Source: a virus. From it: a stretch of DNA of 24,446 nt. Below are positions 1 through 7,384 of this stretch, in pieces. The first letter of the stretch is position 1; every line of letters starts with the position of its first letter. A program made the translations under genes and the position numbers. The stretch lies in the IMG/VR virus record IMGVR_UViG_3300025928_000033, positions 1 through 24,446 of that record. One strand, 5' to 3'. The notes below the pieces were generated by a model that was not told where the DNA came from, made no database searches, and saw nothing but the letters and a program-made list of their open reading frames with translations.

Positions 1-1
1 C

Positions 2-268
2 AGTGACGACTACGCAACCACTACCGGCTACCTTGAGCGGTCTGTGGATGTTGTTGTCTATGGCACTACGGCTCGCATCCTTGCAGCCTATGAGCCTGCA
101 CGACTTCAGCAGAAGTCGGTGGAGTCTACCGAAAGGTCTCCACTGGTTCCCGCTGGTGCTGCTACCAATGCAGCCAACTACTTCTGGAATCTTTACCAGA
201 GGCGCTTGAACGAAGAGCAGGACTACTACCGTGACCTGTACCCCGAGTACCAGTACTTCACCAGTTAG
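2..268 (+). CDS. C-terminal end of a virion-associated protein (5' end outside window)
   Basis: The frame is open from the left edge to TAG at 266-268 and gives about 88 residues. The sequence is rich in Tyr, Glu and Arg near its end (YFWNLYQRRLNEEQDYYRD), as in the C-termini of small phage structural proteins. No start codon needs to be assumed inside the window; GTG at 44 is internal. The next gene starts 8 bases downstream in the same direction, so this belongs to the late structural operon. I do not recognise a specific family. A tail or head-tail joining role is inferred only from position before the fibre genes. Confidence 0.7.
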   Translation, partial: SDDYATTTGYLERSVDVVVYGTTARILAAYEPARLQQKSVESTERSPLVPAGAATNAANYFWNLYQRRLNEEQDYYRDLYPEYQYFTS

Positions 269-276
269 GATACAGA

Positions 277-1626
277 ATGACACAGAGTAGGTTCTTCTCT
301 TCGGTTGCCCAGCCGAGTTCACTTCAGTCGAACATCACCAGTTCGACTACGTCCATTCCACTGGCCAGCACTCCTATCGGCTATCCAGTCTCGACTCCGT
401 TCACCATCGCTCTCGACTATGGCGACAGCATCGAAGAGCTGTGTGATGTCACTGCTGTAGCTGGCTCTGTCTTCACCGTTGTGCGTGCCGTTGACGGCAC
501 GTCTGCCGCTGCTCATGGTGTTGGTGCAGCTGTTCGCCATGTCAGCTCTGCTCGTGACTTCAACGAGGACAACGCTCACGTCAATGCATCCACTGGCGTC
601 CATGGGATTGCCATTGGTTCGGCGGTCGTCGGAACGACCGACTCCCAGACTCTGACCAACAAGACTCTTGTCAGTCCAGTCCTGACCGGTGGGATCCCGA
701 GCCTGGCTCTTGGTTCCACCAACCCTATCGGCGTCTCCCCTCTGACCATCACCGAGGTCTCCGGTCAGACTGTTGACAACCTGGCCATCTTCAACTCGGC
801 CTCTACTCTGATCTTCGATGTCACGAAGACCGGTCTCGTCAACGCCACCTCTACCGAGGTGGGCGTCAGTGACTTCTTCGTCGTGAACCCCAGCGTGCCA
901 GCCTCTGGCTCCAGCCTGCTGCGGCTTCGCAATGGTGGATCTGACCGTCTCTTCATCGGTGCTGCTGGTGGCTCAACCCACACGTACACCGACACCGGCA
1001 CTGGTATAGCCCTCAGCACCACTGGTGCTGCGACTAACGGTATAACCGTCACCACCACCAATGCTGCCACTGTGGGCAACCTGGTGGCTCTGCCTTCTGG
1101 TGCCACTGCTGACTCGTACCAGGCAACACTGAATGCCGTCAAGGTCTTCAATGTCACCTCAGCTGGTGTGGTCAATGCCGCCGGTTATACTGGCGTCGGC
1201 TCCACTATCTCGAAGATCAAGACTGCCACTGAGACCCGTACCGCTCTCATCTTCAACCCTGACGGTGCGCTCACCACCACTCTTGGCATTGGCAGCTACA
1301 CGATTGACATCGTGGCCATGTGCAGTGGGCCTGGTGGCATCAAGGTCGGCTTCGCTTCTGGTGGTGGTGGTGTTGGTGTCATCAACATCGGATCCTCGGG
1401 TCCTGATGGGACCACACCGACCAACCTTCTTGTGTCCTACGCCTCTGGCGGTGGACCTTCGAGCACCTTCAGCACTGCTACCCCTGCGGCTGGAACTGTC
1501 ATCTCCACCAAGGGAACGGTTGTCGTCAGCACCGGTGGAACCTTCGCATTCAACTGGGAGCCCAACCTTGGCTCCGGCTGTAGCGTCCTTGCTGGCTCGT
1601 ACATGAACATCACCCGCGTTCTCTAG
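277..1626 (+). CDS. Tail fibre-like / minor tail protein
   Basis: 449 residues, preceded by AGGA ten bases before ATG. It is very rich in Gly, Ser, Thr, Val and Ala with no Cys-rich or hydrophobic helical segments, typical of a beta-structured phage fibre. Around residues 121-135 it has a TDSQTLTNKTL motif, which recurs in phage tail fibre and spike proteins. The last ~140 residues, after a GYTGVGSTISK segment, form a Gly-rich globular-looking domain that could be the receptor-binding tip. It lies directly upstream of a second large tail protein and the lysis genes. The fibre role comes from composition, motif and context; the receptor-binding role is inference. Confidence 0.75.
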   Translation: MTQSRFFSSVAQPSSLQSNITSSTTSIPLASTPIGYPVSTPFTIALDYGDSIEELCDVTAVAGSVFTVVRAVDGTSAAAHGVGAAVRHVSSARDFNEDNAHVNASTGVHGIAIGSAVVGTTDSQTLTNKTLVSPVLTGGIPSLALGSTNPIGVSPLTITEVSGQTVDNLAIFNSASTLIFDVTKTGLVNATSTEVGVSDFFVVNPSVPASGSSLLRLRNGGSDRLFIGAAGGSTHTYTDTGTGIALSTTGAATNGITVTTTNAATVGNLVALPSGATADSYQATLNAVKVFNVTSAGVVNAAGYTGVGSTISKIKTATETRTALIFNPDGALTTTLGIGSYTIDIVAMCSGPGGIKVGFASGGGGVGVINIGSSGPDGTTPTNLLVSYASGGGPSSTFSTATPAAGTVISTKGTVVVSTGGTFAFNWEPNLGSGCSVLAGSYMNITRVL

Positions 1627-1637
1627 GAGGTTGACCT

Positions 1638-3737
1638 ATGGGTTTCCATGGCATGATCAACCGGATTCCTCAGAAGATCTCGGGCAGGACCGCCCAGCAG
1701 GCGGGCCAGTACCAGCTGAGTGACAACCTGTACGACTTCGCTATCGGTGGTGTTCCACTCCTGTCGGCCACCACCGATCAGCGACCAGATGTTGAGAGTC
1801 CAGTCGAACAGCGCAAGACACAGTTTGACAACTACAAGGACCCTGGCGAGTACAGCCTCAGCCAGTGGTGGCTGAGGTCTCAGTCGGAATTCAATGGTGG
1901 AGCTGGTATTGTCTACCAGGATCCTGACACTCAGAACACCTACCTTCTCACGAAGAACACCAGGTATGACACCAGCATCGGCATCGACCCGTTCAGCGAC
2001 TACAGTCAGATCAGCCTCCTTGGCGAAACCAATCTGTCCGCTGTGTTCCCTACCACTCTCGATTCATCTTTCTCCTACAACACCTACGTTCAGGGATACA
2101 CCAGTGTCAACGGAGCTGACGGCCTATGGGCCGCCAGAGGACACAGTGTCTATGTAGCCACCATTGGCACGTCTGACATCGCTATCACACGAACGGTCGC
2201 TCTTGCGACCGAAGTCAGCCAGGACTTCGGTATCACTGGTGGTATCGCCTACACCGGAGGAGGACAGCAGGGCGGGAACATCGTCTTCGTCTATCAGGAT
2301 CAGAATGCTTCCGGCAATGACGGTGTCTGGTCTGTGACTGAGGCTGGCGTGGCCACCAATATCTACGCTGGTGACGGCCTGCACAACCAGAAGACGATTG
2401 GGTTCATGAAGGGCCAGCTGCTGCTGGCCTCTGGCAACAACCTGTACCAGCTGAACACCAGTGGTGCACGTACTGCCCTTCCCACTCCGGTAGCCGTGGC
2501 CCCTCAGGGCCAGGTCATCACCAGCATGACTGCTGGCCCTGACGCTGTGTACATCAGCGCCAATGATGGCGCCCAGGGTTACATCTACAAGACGACCTAC
2601 AGCACCAGTCCCACCACCACGATCAACGGGATGATCCAGATCGCGGTGCTCCCTTTCGGGGAGCAGATCAACGACATGGCCTTCTATGTCGGAACGTACA
2701 TCATCATCGCATCCGATCAGGGCGTCAGGGTCGCTGCCGCAAGCAACAGCGGGATCACCTATGGTCCTCTGATCTTCAGCTTCCCGAAGACTCCAGGTGC
2801 AACCAACGGTTGCAAGGGCATTGCCTTCTCCGGCACCCTGGCCTACGTGGGAACGTATAGCACTACTCCCCAGCACGATGGTGCATGGGGAACATTCGCC
2901 ATTGACCTTGGCACTGTCAACACTGACAACGTCACTGGCTTCACCACCAATGCCTACTGCCGCTGGAACTACAGCCCGACCACTCTTCATCCACTGTTCG
3001 ACCTTACGGTCTCACAGACCGGCCGAGTCATCTACACCAGCGTCATCCCCAGCAACTCGGTACAGAGCCAGCTGTGGATCGAGCATGCCACCAACCTGAT
3101 CAGCACTGGCTATCTGGTTACTGGACGGTGCAGGTTCAACACCCTTGAGCCGAAGCTGTTCAAGTACTTCTCGATCAGGACGCCCGCACTAGCGGGCTCT
3201 CTATCTGTATCCCTGATTGACGATGGCGGAGGCGAGACCAACTACATCACCTACAATTCAAGCGTTGAGCCCGGTTCTGGTGACGTGGCTACTCCCACTC
3301 CTCCGGGTCAGCAGGACTGGATCAAGCTGCGTTTCATTCTGAATCGTGACTCGGTGGTTCTCAGCACTGGCGCGAGGATGAACGGCTGGCAGATCAAGGC
3401 ACTCCCTGGCGTTACGCGCCAGAGGATGATCAGCAAGTGGTTCCTGCTCCTGAATAATCTTCAGGACAAGGCTGGCCAGCAGATCGGTAACGACACCTAC
3501 GCACTCGACACACTGAACCTGATCAGGACCATGTGTCAGCGTCAGGACACTGTCAACTACCAGGATCTGATCAACAACGTCTCGACCCTTGTCATCGTTG
3601 ACAACTACCAGTTCGTCATGATGGCACCACCTGGGCCGAACAAGGAGAACTATGGAGGATATGTGAAGCTTGATCTGAGGACCATCGCTGACAGCGTTCC
3701 TCCTCTTCCTCCTACGACCTCGGTTCCGGTGGACTGA
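1638..3737 (+). CDS. Large minor tail protein
   Basis: 699 residues with a strong ribosome site (TAGGAGGTTGACCT) directly before ATG. The protein has no signal peptide or membrane segment. Repeated short stretches of the type 'GxxVYxxTxxxSD' and 'AxYIxxxDGAQGYIYKTT' suggest a beta-propeller or beta-solenoid body. The C-terminal ~200 residues (from about LFKYFSIRTPA) look like a separate globular domain. Its size, position after the fibre gene and 1-base stop/start overlap with the next gene place it in the tail module. I recognise the general look of actinophage minor tail proteins but cannot assign an enzymatic activity. Confidence 0.75.
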   Translation: MGFHGMINRIPQKISGRTAQQAGQYQLSDNLYDFAIGGVPLLSATTDQRPDVESPVEQRKTQFDNYKDPGEYSLSQWWLRSQSEFNGGAGIVYQDPDTQNTYLLTKNTRYDTSIGIDPFSDYSQISLLGETNLSAVFPTTLDSSFSYNTYVQGYTSVNGADGLWAARGHSVYVATIGTSDIAITRTVALATEVSQDFGITGGIAYTGGGQQGGNIVFVYQDQNASGNDGVWSVTEAGVATNIYAGDGLHNQKTIGFMKGQLLLASGNNLYQLNTSGARTALPTPVAVAPQGQVITSMTAGPDAVYISANDGAQGYIYKTTYSTSPTTTINGMIQIAVLPFGEQINDMAFYVGTYIIIASDQGVRVAAASNSGITYGPLIFSFPKTPGATNGCKGIAFSGTLAYVGTYSTTPQHDGAWGTFAIDLGTVNTDNVTGFTTNAYCRWNYSPTTLHPLFDLTVSQTGRVIYTSVIPSNSVQSQLWIEHATNLISTGYLVTGRCRFNTLEPKLFKYFSIRTPALAGSLSVSLIDDGGGETNYITYNSSVEPGSGDVATPTPPGQQDWIKLRFILNRDSVVLSTGARMNGWQIKALPGVTRQRMISKWFLLLNNLQDKAGQQIGNDTYALDTLNLIRTMCQRQDTVNYQDLINNVSTLVIVDNYQFVMMAPPGPNKENYGGYVKLDLRTIADSVPPLPPTTSVPVD

Positions 3738-4036
3738 TGGACAACGCCACACTGTTTGCCATCGTTTCTGGTGTTGCTGGTGCTCTGGTCGGTGCAGTGG
3801 CAGGGCGTCTGAACGCCCTGCAAGGTTACGCTGCTATCAACCAGATCCTTCAGTCGCGCATCACTGACCTTGAGCATCAGGAGACTGAGAAGACTGCCGT
3901 CATCAGCAGTCTAACCATCAGGATCGAGACCCTTGAGGGTCTCGTCACCCAGAGGGCTGAGGTTGCAGCACTGCATGCCAAGGTCGACGCTCTCACTACT
4001 CGCATCGATGCCATAGCTACACACATGGGAGTCTGA
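3737..4036 (+). CDS. Membrane-anchored coiled-coil protein of the lysis/tail junction
   Basis: 99 residues. ATG shares its A with the TGA of the preceding gene. Residues ~3-24 form one hydrophobic Gly/Ala/Val-rich helix. Residues ~35-97 are a heptad-like helix (ITDLEHQ...IRIETLEGLV...ALHAKVDALTTRIDAI), predicted to be a coiled coil. This one-TM plus coiled-coil design is common beside holins in actinobacteriophages and could be a holin partner or spanin-like factor. No endolysin lies between it and the holin. Translationally coupled to the next gene through another TGATG overlap. Confidence 0.75.
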   Translation: MDNATLFAIVSGVAGALVGAVAGRLNALQGYAAINQILQSRITDLEHQETEKTAVISSLTIRIETLEGLVTQRAEVAALHAKVDALTTRIDAIATHMGV

Positions 4037-4290
4037 TGATAGAGCCAGCTGACACCAAGCCACTGTGGTTCAATCGTGCGATTGTCCACAATCCCACTCG
4101 TGACTTCGACATCGAAGCTGTGAAGCATGTTCAGCGCGTTCTGCGCTGTCCTGAGACGGGCCTCATGGATGACTTCACACGGGCGCACATCCGGGGAATG
4201 CAGCAGCTGTTCGGGCTGGAGACCAGTGGTGCCATTGACCTTGAGACGGCCAAGGAAATAGATCGACTCGTACCTGTAGGAGCATGGTGA
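4036..4290 (+). CDS. Small peptidoglycan-binding-like protein
   Basis: 84 residues. The central part (DIEAVKHVQRVLRCPETGLMD followed by FTRAHIRGMQQLFGLETSGAID) reads as two helical repeats of the PG_binding_1 type, in which V/I-x-x-x-Q-x-x-L and a G-x-x-D/T turn recur. Such domains normally sit on endolysins and bind cell-wall peptidoglycan; here no catalytic domain is attached. It may be a free targeting subunit of a lysin encoded elsewhere. Start overlaps the preceding stop (TGATG); the end overlaps the holin start by seven bases. Confidence 0.65.
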   Translation: MIEPADTKPLWFNRAIVHNPTRDFDIEAVKHVQRVLRCPETGLMDDFTRAHIRGMQQLFGLETSGAIDLETAKEIDRLVPVGAW

Positions 4291-4496
4291 AAATCGAATG
4301 GGCAAAGACTGTCCGTACCGCATTGCAGACCCTGATAGGCCTGGCACCGTTTGTGCCAGAACTGGAGGGCAAGCTAGGAATTTCTACGACTGTCGGTGTA
4401 GGCGCGTCAGTGGTAGCGATAGCAGCTCTGGTCACCAGGCTGATGCAGATCCCAGTCGTTGACCAGAAGGTCAACGCGTTCCTGCAGGTGAAATAA
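4284..4496 (+). CDS. Holin-like small membrane protein
   Basis: 70 residues starting at ATG within the end of the preceding gene. It has a weakly hydrophobic N-terminal stretch (residues ~13-26, LQTLIGLAPFVPEL) and a clear transmembrane helix at ~35-56 (TTVGVGASVVAIAALVTRLMQIP), ending in a short polar tail. Size, layout and position at the end of the late operon before a terminator match actinophage holins, which form membrane lesions at lysis. No endolysin is encoded next to it inside this window. Confidence 0.7.
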   Translation: MVKIEWAKTVRTALQTLIGLAPFVPELEGKLGISTTVGVGASVVAIAALVTRLMQIPVVDQKVNAFLQVK

Positions 4497-4505
4497 ACAA
4501 AGGTA

Positions 4506-4534
4506 GCCCCCTCCATTAGGAGGGGGCCTTCTTT
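4506..4534. terminator. Bidirectional intrinsic terminator between late (+) and early (-) operons
   Basis: A perfect 9-bp stem (GCCCCCTCC / GGAGGGGGC) with an ATTA loop is followed by CTTCTTT on the + strand. It is preceded by AAATAAACAAAGG, which reads as a T-rich tail on the - strand. It lies between converging genes ending at 4496 (+) and 4538 (-), so it can stop transcription from both sides. Confidence 0.92.
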
Positions 4535-4537
4535 GCA

Positions 4538-4720
4538 TTACTTGGACAGGAAGTAGTCCATGTCCTCAATGAACTTTACGGCATGAGCGGGATAGCTATC
4601 ACTGCCGTCGTCTTCATTGCACTCAATGGACTTATGGATGTCGTAGTCCATGTTGGCCATGAATCCCCTGAGTGCAAACTCGACAGCCTGGCTATACGTT
4701 TCGTCATTCAGATCTTTCAT
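4538..4720 (-). CDS. Hypothetical acidic small protein
   Basis: 60 residues, strongly acidic (NEDDGSDSY, FIEDMDYF), no Cys, no membrane segment. It is the last gene of the leftward operon and ends directly before the terminator. Only a weak GGA lies about nine bases upstream of ATG. Family not recognised. Confidence 0.6.
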   Translation of the reverse strand: MKDLNDETYSQAVEFALRGFMANMDYDIHKSIECNEDDGSDSYPAHAVKFIEDMDYFLSK

Positions 4721-4764
4721 CGCAGATCCATGATCTTCTTCATGATGACCCTGACCTCAGCGTT

Positions 4765-5040
4765 TTACTTGTTCCCCGAACAGGTAGGATCGAACGGAAC
4801 CACAGCGACAGAACCGTAAGGGTCATTGCCATGGTAGATCGTGTAGACCCGGTTGCCGTGGTCACACTTGGTGGCCACGTTGTTGAAACCGTCAGGCATG
4901 GTCACCACCATGGCAGGACCGTTGTTGGTGCCATTGCGAGGCGCGTCCTGGAACGGTTCTGTGCTCTTGTCCCAGGAGCAGCCAGCGAGACTGGCCATGA
5001 ATACGGTGCCCACAAGGGCACCGAGGATTCGCTTGTTCAC
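4765..5040 (-). CDS. Phage-encoded lipoprotein
   Basis: 91 residues from GTG at 5040, chosen because AAAGGAAC lies ~12 bases upstream; a longer open frame to 5073 lacks a ribosome site. The N-terminus is a classic lipoprotein signal: K3-R4, a hydrophobic stretch ILGALVGTVFMAS, and the lipobox LAGC with the lipidated Cys at position 21. The mature part is a short domain with two more Cys (ATKCDHGNRVY and PTCSGNK) that could form a disulfide outside the membrane. Phage lipoproteins of this type can alter the infected cell surface and sometimes block superinfection; that role is inference. Confidence 0.8.
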   Translation of the reverse strand: MNKRILGALVGTVFMASLAGCSWDKSTEPFQDAPRNGTNNGPAMVVTMPDGFNNVATKCDHGNRVYTIYHGNDPYGSVAVVPFDPTCSGNK

Positions 5041-5089
5041 TTGTTGCCAAGTTCCTTTCGCAGAAAGGGACAACCATCAAGTAGCTGCG

Positions 5090-5242
5090 CTACTTGTTGC
5101 CCCAGAGGATGCATCCGTAGATGGGAGTCTGACAGCGAGTGCACCTGATGTGCGACTCGCCACACGGTTCAGCACAGTGGACCCTGTCAGTCCACGTGGC
5201 AGGATGAGGGCACTTGGAGTTGCCCTCCCATTCCTCACTCAT
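5090..5242 (-). CDS. Small zinc-binding-like protein
   Basis: 50 residues, ATG at 5242 overlapping the TGA of the gene upstream (ATGAGTGA). It contains CPHP, VHCAEPC and IRCTRC, giving five Cys and several His, enough for a zinc site of CxxC type. The frame is open further upstream but that part is a shadow of the neighbouring gene. Function unknown; small zinc-ribbon proteins are frequent in actinophage early operons. Confidence 0.65.
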   Translation of the reverse strand: MSEEWEGNSKCPHPATWTDRVHCAEPCGESHIRCTRCQTPIYGCILWGNK

Positions 5243-5672
5243 GGATACCGTGGCTCCATGTTCCGTCATCGAAGATGGTGATCGAATCAAGTGAGGACTT
5301 TGCGAAGTGCATGTACCTCTGAGCCACCTTCGCAGAGCGGTACCCCTTCCAGCCTTCACCCAGAGTCGCCCGGTATCCCCTGATGAGCCAGACCATGGGC
5401 TTCCCCGGCGACTCTACAGCGTTGACGAACTGGTTCATCAGCGCACCACTGGGCAGGTCGTCCAGGATCTCAGGCATCTCGTACGTCTGGCCCTCGATGC
5501 CCTGAGGGCTCATGGTCATCGCCTCAACCTCAAGCTCGGCTTCGGCGTCGAAGTCATCCTTCGTCCAGCCGAAGTCCATCTCGATCTGCGCCCACTCCGC
5601 CATGGTGATCTCGTCCATGCCTTCTCCATCGCAGACGATACAGGGGAGTCCTTCAGCACATCCATAACTCAT
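5235..5672 (-). CDS. Hypothetical protein
   Basis: 145 residues. ATG at 5672 sits in an ATGA overlap with the gene upstream. The N-terminus carries a CIVCDGEG pair of Cys (residues ~11-14); the middle is acidic (DDFDAEAELEVEAMTM) and the C-terminal half has a basic/aromatic patch (RGYRATLGEGWKGYRSAKVAQRY). No recognised domain. Coupled to both neighbours by overlaps. Confidence 0.7.
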   Translation of the reverse strand: MSYGCAEGLPCIVCDGEGMDEITMAEWAQIEMDFGWTKDDFDAEAELEVEAMTMSPQGIEGQTYEMPEILDDLPSGALMNQFVNAVESPGKPMVWLIRGYRATLGEGWKGYRSAKVAQRYMHFAKSSLDSITIFDDGTWSHGIHE

Positions 5673-5851
5673 GCTGTCAACACCTCGAAGTTCTGAATGT
5701 TGTTGGTCTGCACCATTCCCTGGTCAGTTCTGATCGCCTGGCTGATACGGATCTCAGCGGCGACCATGTCAGGAGTGGCGTTCTCGTAGGTGGCGGTCGC
5801 GAAACGACCGTCTCTCAGGATGAACTTGACTCGAATTCCACTGGCTGCCAT
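5669..5851 (-). CDS. Hypothetical small protein
   Basis: 60 residues. The beta-rich start (GIRVKFILRDGRFATATYENAT) is followed by one helix. Start and stop both overlap neighbouring genes (TGATGG and ATGA). No Cys, no membrane helix, family not recognised. Confidence 0.65.
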   Translation of the reverse strand: MAASGIRVKFILRDGRFATATYENATPDMVAAEIRISQAIRTDQGMVQTNNIQNFEVLTA

Positions 5852-6045
5852 CAGGAGTCCCAGGGGATTTCTCGGCGACGAAGTACTTCCTTCAGCGCGA
5901 GATAGTATTCCTTGGGGAACATCTTCTCGTTGGCTGCCTTGTACAGGTCGCGTGCCAGCATGAGCTTGAAGTCGCTCAGCTCCTCGAAGCCGTCTACGAA
6001 CTGGATGTAGACGGCTTCGGAATCGGACTTCCTACGGAAAGGCAT
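5851..6045 (-). CDS. Hypothetical small helical protein
   Basis: 64 residues from ATG at 6045, with GGAG about 12 bases upstream. An alternative GTG at 6054 adds three residues but lies only three bases from that GGAG. Mostly helical and charged (KLMLARDLYKAANEKMF, LALKEVLRRREIPW). Its translation start overlaps a perfect 9-bp inverted repeat (6050-6070). Function unknown. Confidence 0.65.
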   Translation of the reverse strand: MPFRRKSDSEAVYIQFVDGFEELSDFKLMLARDLYKAANEKMFPKEYYLALKEVLRRREIPWDS

Positions 6046-6049
6046 CCTA

Positions 6050-6070
6050 GTCACTCACTCCGTGAGTGAC
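6050..6070. promoter_or_regulatory. Perfect inverted repeat over a translation start
   Basis: Arms GTCACTCAC and GTGAGTGAC (9 bp) are separated by three bases. In RNA of the leftward operon it would form a hairpin holding the GGAG ribosome site of the gene starting at 6045; as DNA it could be an operator. It shares the half-site pair CACTCA...TGAGTG with 22567-22584. Confidence 0.5.
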
Positions 6071-6096
6071 GGTTGTTGATTTCTGCGAAATGAACA

Positions 6097-6240
6097 TCAG
6101 AGAGGAAAGCCTCGCTTCAGCATCTCCGCTCGGACCTCTGCCTCTTGGTCCTTGTTGATGGACTCACCTCGGGCCTTGCGGCCCTTGATGACATTCCACA
6201 TTGTCTTGAGGTAAAGATCCGTATACTGGGGAACTCGCAT
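6097..6240 (-). CDS. Small basic hypothetical protein
   Basis: 47 residues, found by reading the gap between two larger genes. ATG at 6240 is six bases after the stop of the gene upstream, with AAGGTG about ten bases before it. The sequence runs MRVPQYTDLY...NVIKGRKARGE...EVRAEMLKRGFPL, charged and helical, codon use like its neighbours. Function unknown. Confidence 0.6.
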   Translation of the reverse strand: MRVPQYTDLYLKTMWNVIKGRKARGESINKDQEAEVRAEMLKRGFPL

Positions 6241-6246
6241 GGGTGC

Positions 6247-6522
6247 TCACACCTTCAGGGTATCGACAACGCGAGAGGATGCGGCCCTGATGTTCTCGCC
6301 CTTGATGGCGAAGAAGTTGCCGTTGCTGTCCGTCAGGACGACAGTCTTCCGATCAAAGATGTCACTGATGGACTGGACTGCCATGTTCTCGACAGCCTCC
6401 TGGAAGTCAGAGAGACTTCCGTGCTGCTCCTGGTTGTACTCGAACTTGCGTTCAAGGGTGGAGGTCATCTCCACGCCAGAAGACTTGTACACAACTTCCC
6501 GAACGACCTTCTTGGTGGTCAC
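6247..6522 (-). CDS. Hypothetical protein
   Basis: 91 residues. It starts at GTG immediately after the TAA of the gene upstream (TAAGTG), so re-initiation is likely. Mixed alpha/beta composition, no Cys, no membrane helix. It contains a VVLTDSNGNFFAIKGENIRAAS segment that looks like a beta hairpin. Not recognised. Confidence 0.65.
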   Translation of the reverse strand: MTTKKVVREVVYKSSGVEMTSTLERKFEYNQEQHGSLSDFQEAVENMAVQSISDIFDRKTVVLTDSNGNFFAIKGENIRAASSRVVDTLKV

Positions 6523-6750
6523 TTACTCTGCCTCGTAGCTCTCGATGTAGTAGGAGTCATACTCCATGTTGGCATTCTCGATGGTGTAGACACTGTGCCC
6601 TTCGGACCAGTGCCCACGGTTGCGCTCTGCGATCTCGTCAAGACGGTCCTGCATCTTGCTCTCGTCCAGAGAGACAGCCTGGATCTCCATGTTGTCACCG
6701 TCGGAGTCCAGCACCTGGTACTGGTTGACCAGGATGAAGACAGTAGTCAT
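6523..6750 (-). CDS. Hypothetical protein
   Basis: 75 residues from ATG at 6750, which lies one base after the stop of the Toprim gene and has AAGGTG upstream. The open frame continues far upstream but only as a shadow of that gene. It starts MTTVFILVNQYQVLDSDG, a single beta-strand-like stretch, then a helix (ESKMQDRLDEIAERNRG) and a Tyr-rich acidic tail (MEYDSYYIESYEAE). Unknown function. Confidence 0.65.
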   Translation of the reverse strand: MTTVFILVNQYQVLDSDGDNMEIQAVSLDESKMQDRLDEIAERNRGHWSEGHSVYTIENANMEYDSYYIESYEAE

Positions 6751-6751
6751 G

Positions 6752-7384
6752 TCAGCGCACCTTAGAGAGGAGGAACTCTTTGCCGTATGCGAGATAGGCA
6801 GAGTTGACATCCATGCCCTCAGGCATGGGAATGTCGATCGCCCATTCGCACTCCATCTTAACACGATGGGCCAGCTCTCGTCCGTCATTGTCACCGTCAC
6901 TGAAGATGTACACGTGGGAGAAATCCATGAGGATATCCTTCCAGTGCTTCTGCCAGTTGGCGGCCCCTGGGACGCCCATAGCGGGCTCTCCAAGCATCTG
7001 GAGTACCAGAGTGTCAAGCTCCCCTTCGCAGAGGCTTATATGGCCTCCTGCGCCCTCGTAGGACTGGACTCCGTACAAGTACGAAGCCGAACCCTTGCCC
7101 TTCATGTACTTCCCATGACCAAGGAACTTGCAATCGTGATCCTCGATGCACCGGAAACTCATGGCCACCGGCCCTGAGTCTGTCAGATACGGGATGGAGA
7201 GGCGACCCTTGAGGTGCTCGTCACCCTTCACCGGATCCACGACGACTCCCAGGGCGGCGTGCCTTGCGGCTTCCTCCGTGATGCCTCGCTTCTCTAGATA
7301 GGGAAGAGCGAGATCGAGGTTCTCCATGTACAGCATGGTTGCTTCCGCGAGAGAGTTCCTCTGCTCTGTCGAGGGCATCTTCAT
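6752..7384 (-). CDS. DNA primase, Toprim catalytic subunit
   Basis: 210 residues. The Toprim fold that makes RNA primers is shown by the CEGELD motif (catalytic Glu at ~120) and the metal-binding FSDGDNDG motif (Asp ~163 and ~165). Residues 20-110 match the N-terminal part of a DnaG-type core (LPYLEKRGIT..., GRLSIPY). ATG at 7384 has GAAGGA seven bases upstream, so it can start independently although it lies 164 bases inside the zinc-finger gene in the +1 frame. The helicase/ATPase is encoded separately upstream, so the replisome is split into three genes. Some mycobacteriophages also use two-gene primases. Confidence 0.9.
   Translation of the reverse strand: MKMPSTEQRNSLAEATMLYMENLDLALPYLEKRGITEEAARHAALGVVVDPVKGDEHLKGRLSIPYLTDSGPVAMSFRCIEDHDCKFLGHGKYMKGKGSASYLYGVQSYEGAGGHISLCEGELDTLVLQMLGEPAMGVPGAANWQKHWKDILMDFSHVYIFSDGDNDGRELAHRVKMECEWAIDIPMPEGMDVNSAYLAYGKEFLLSKVR

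Noticed and set aside
5380-5400. CTGATGAG on the + strand as a ribozyme core
   Set aside because: It lies inside a - strand coding gene with no GAAA, GTC or paired stems around it.
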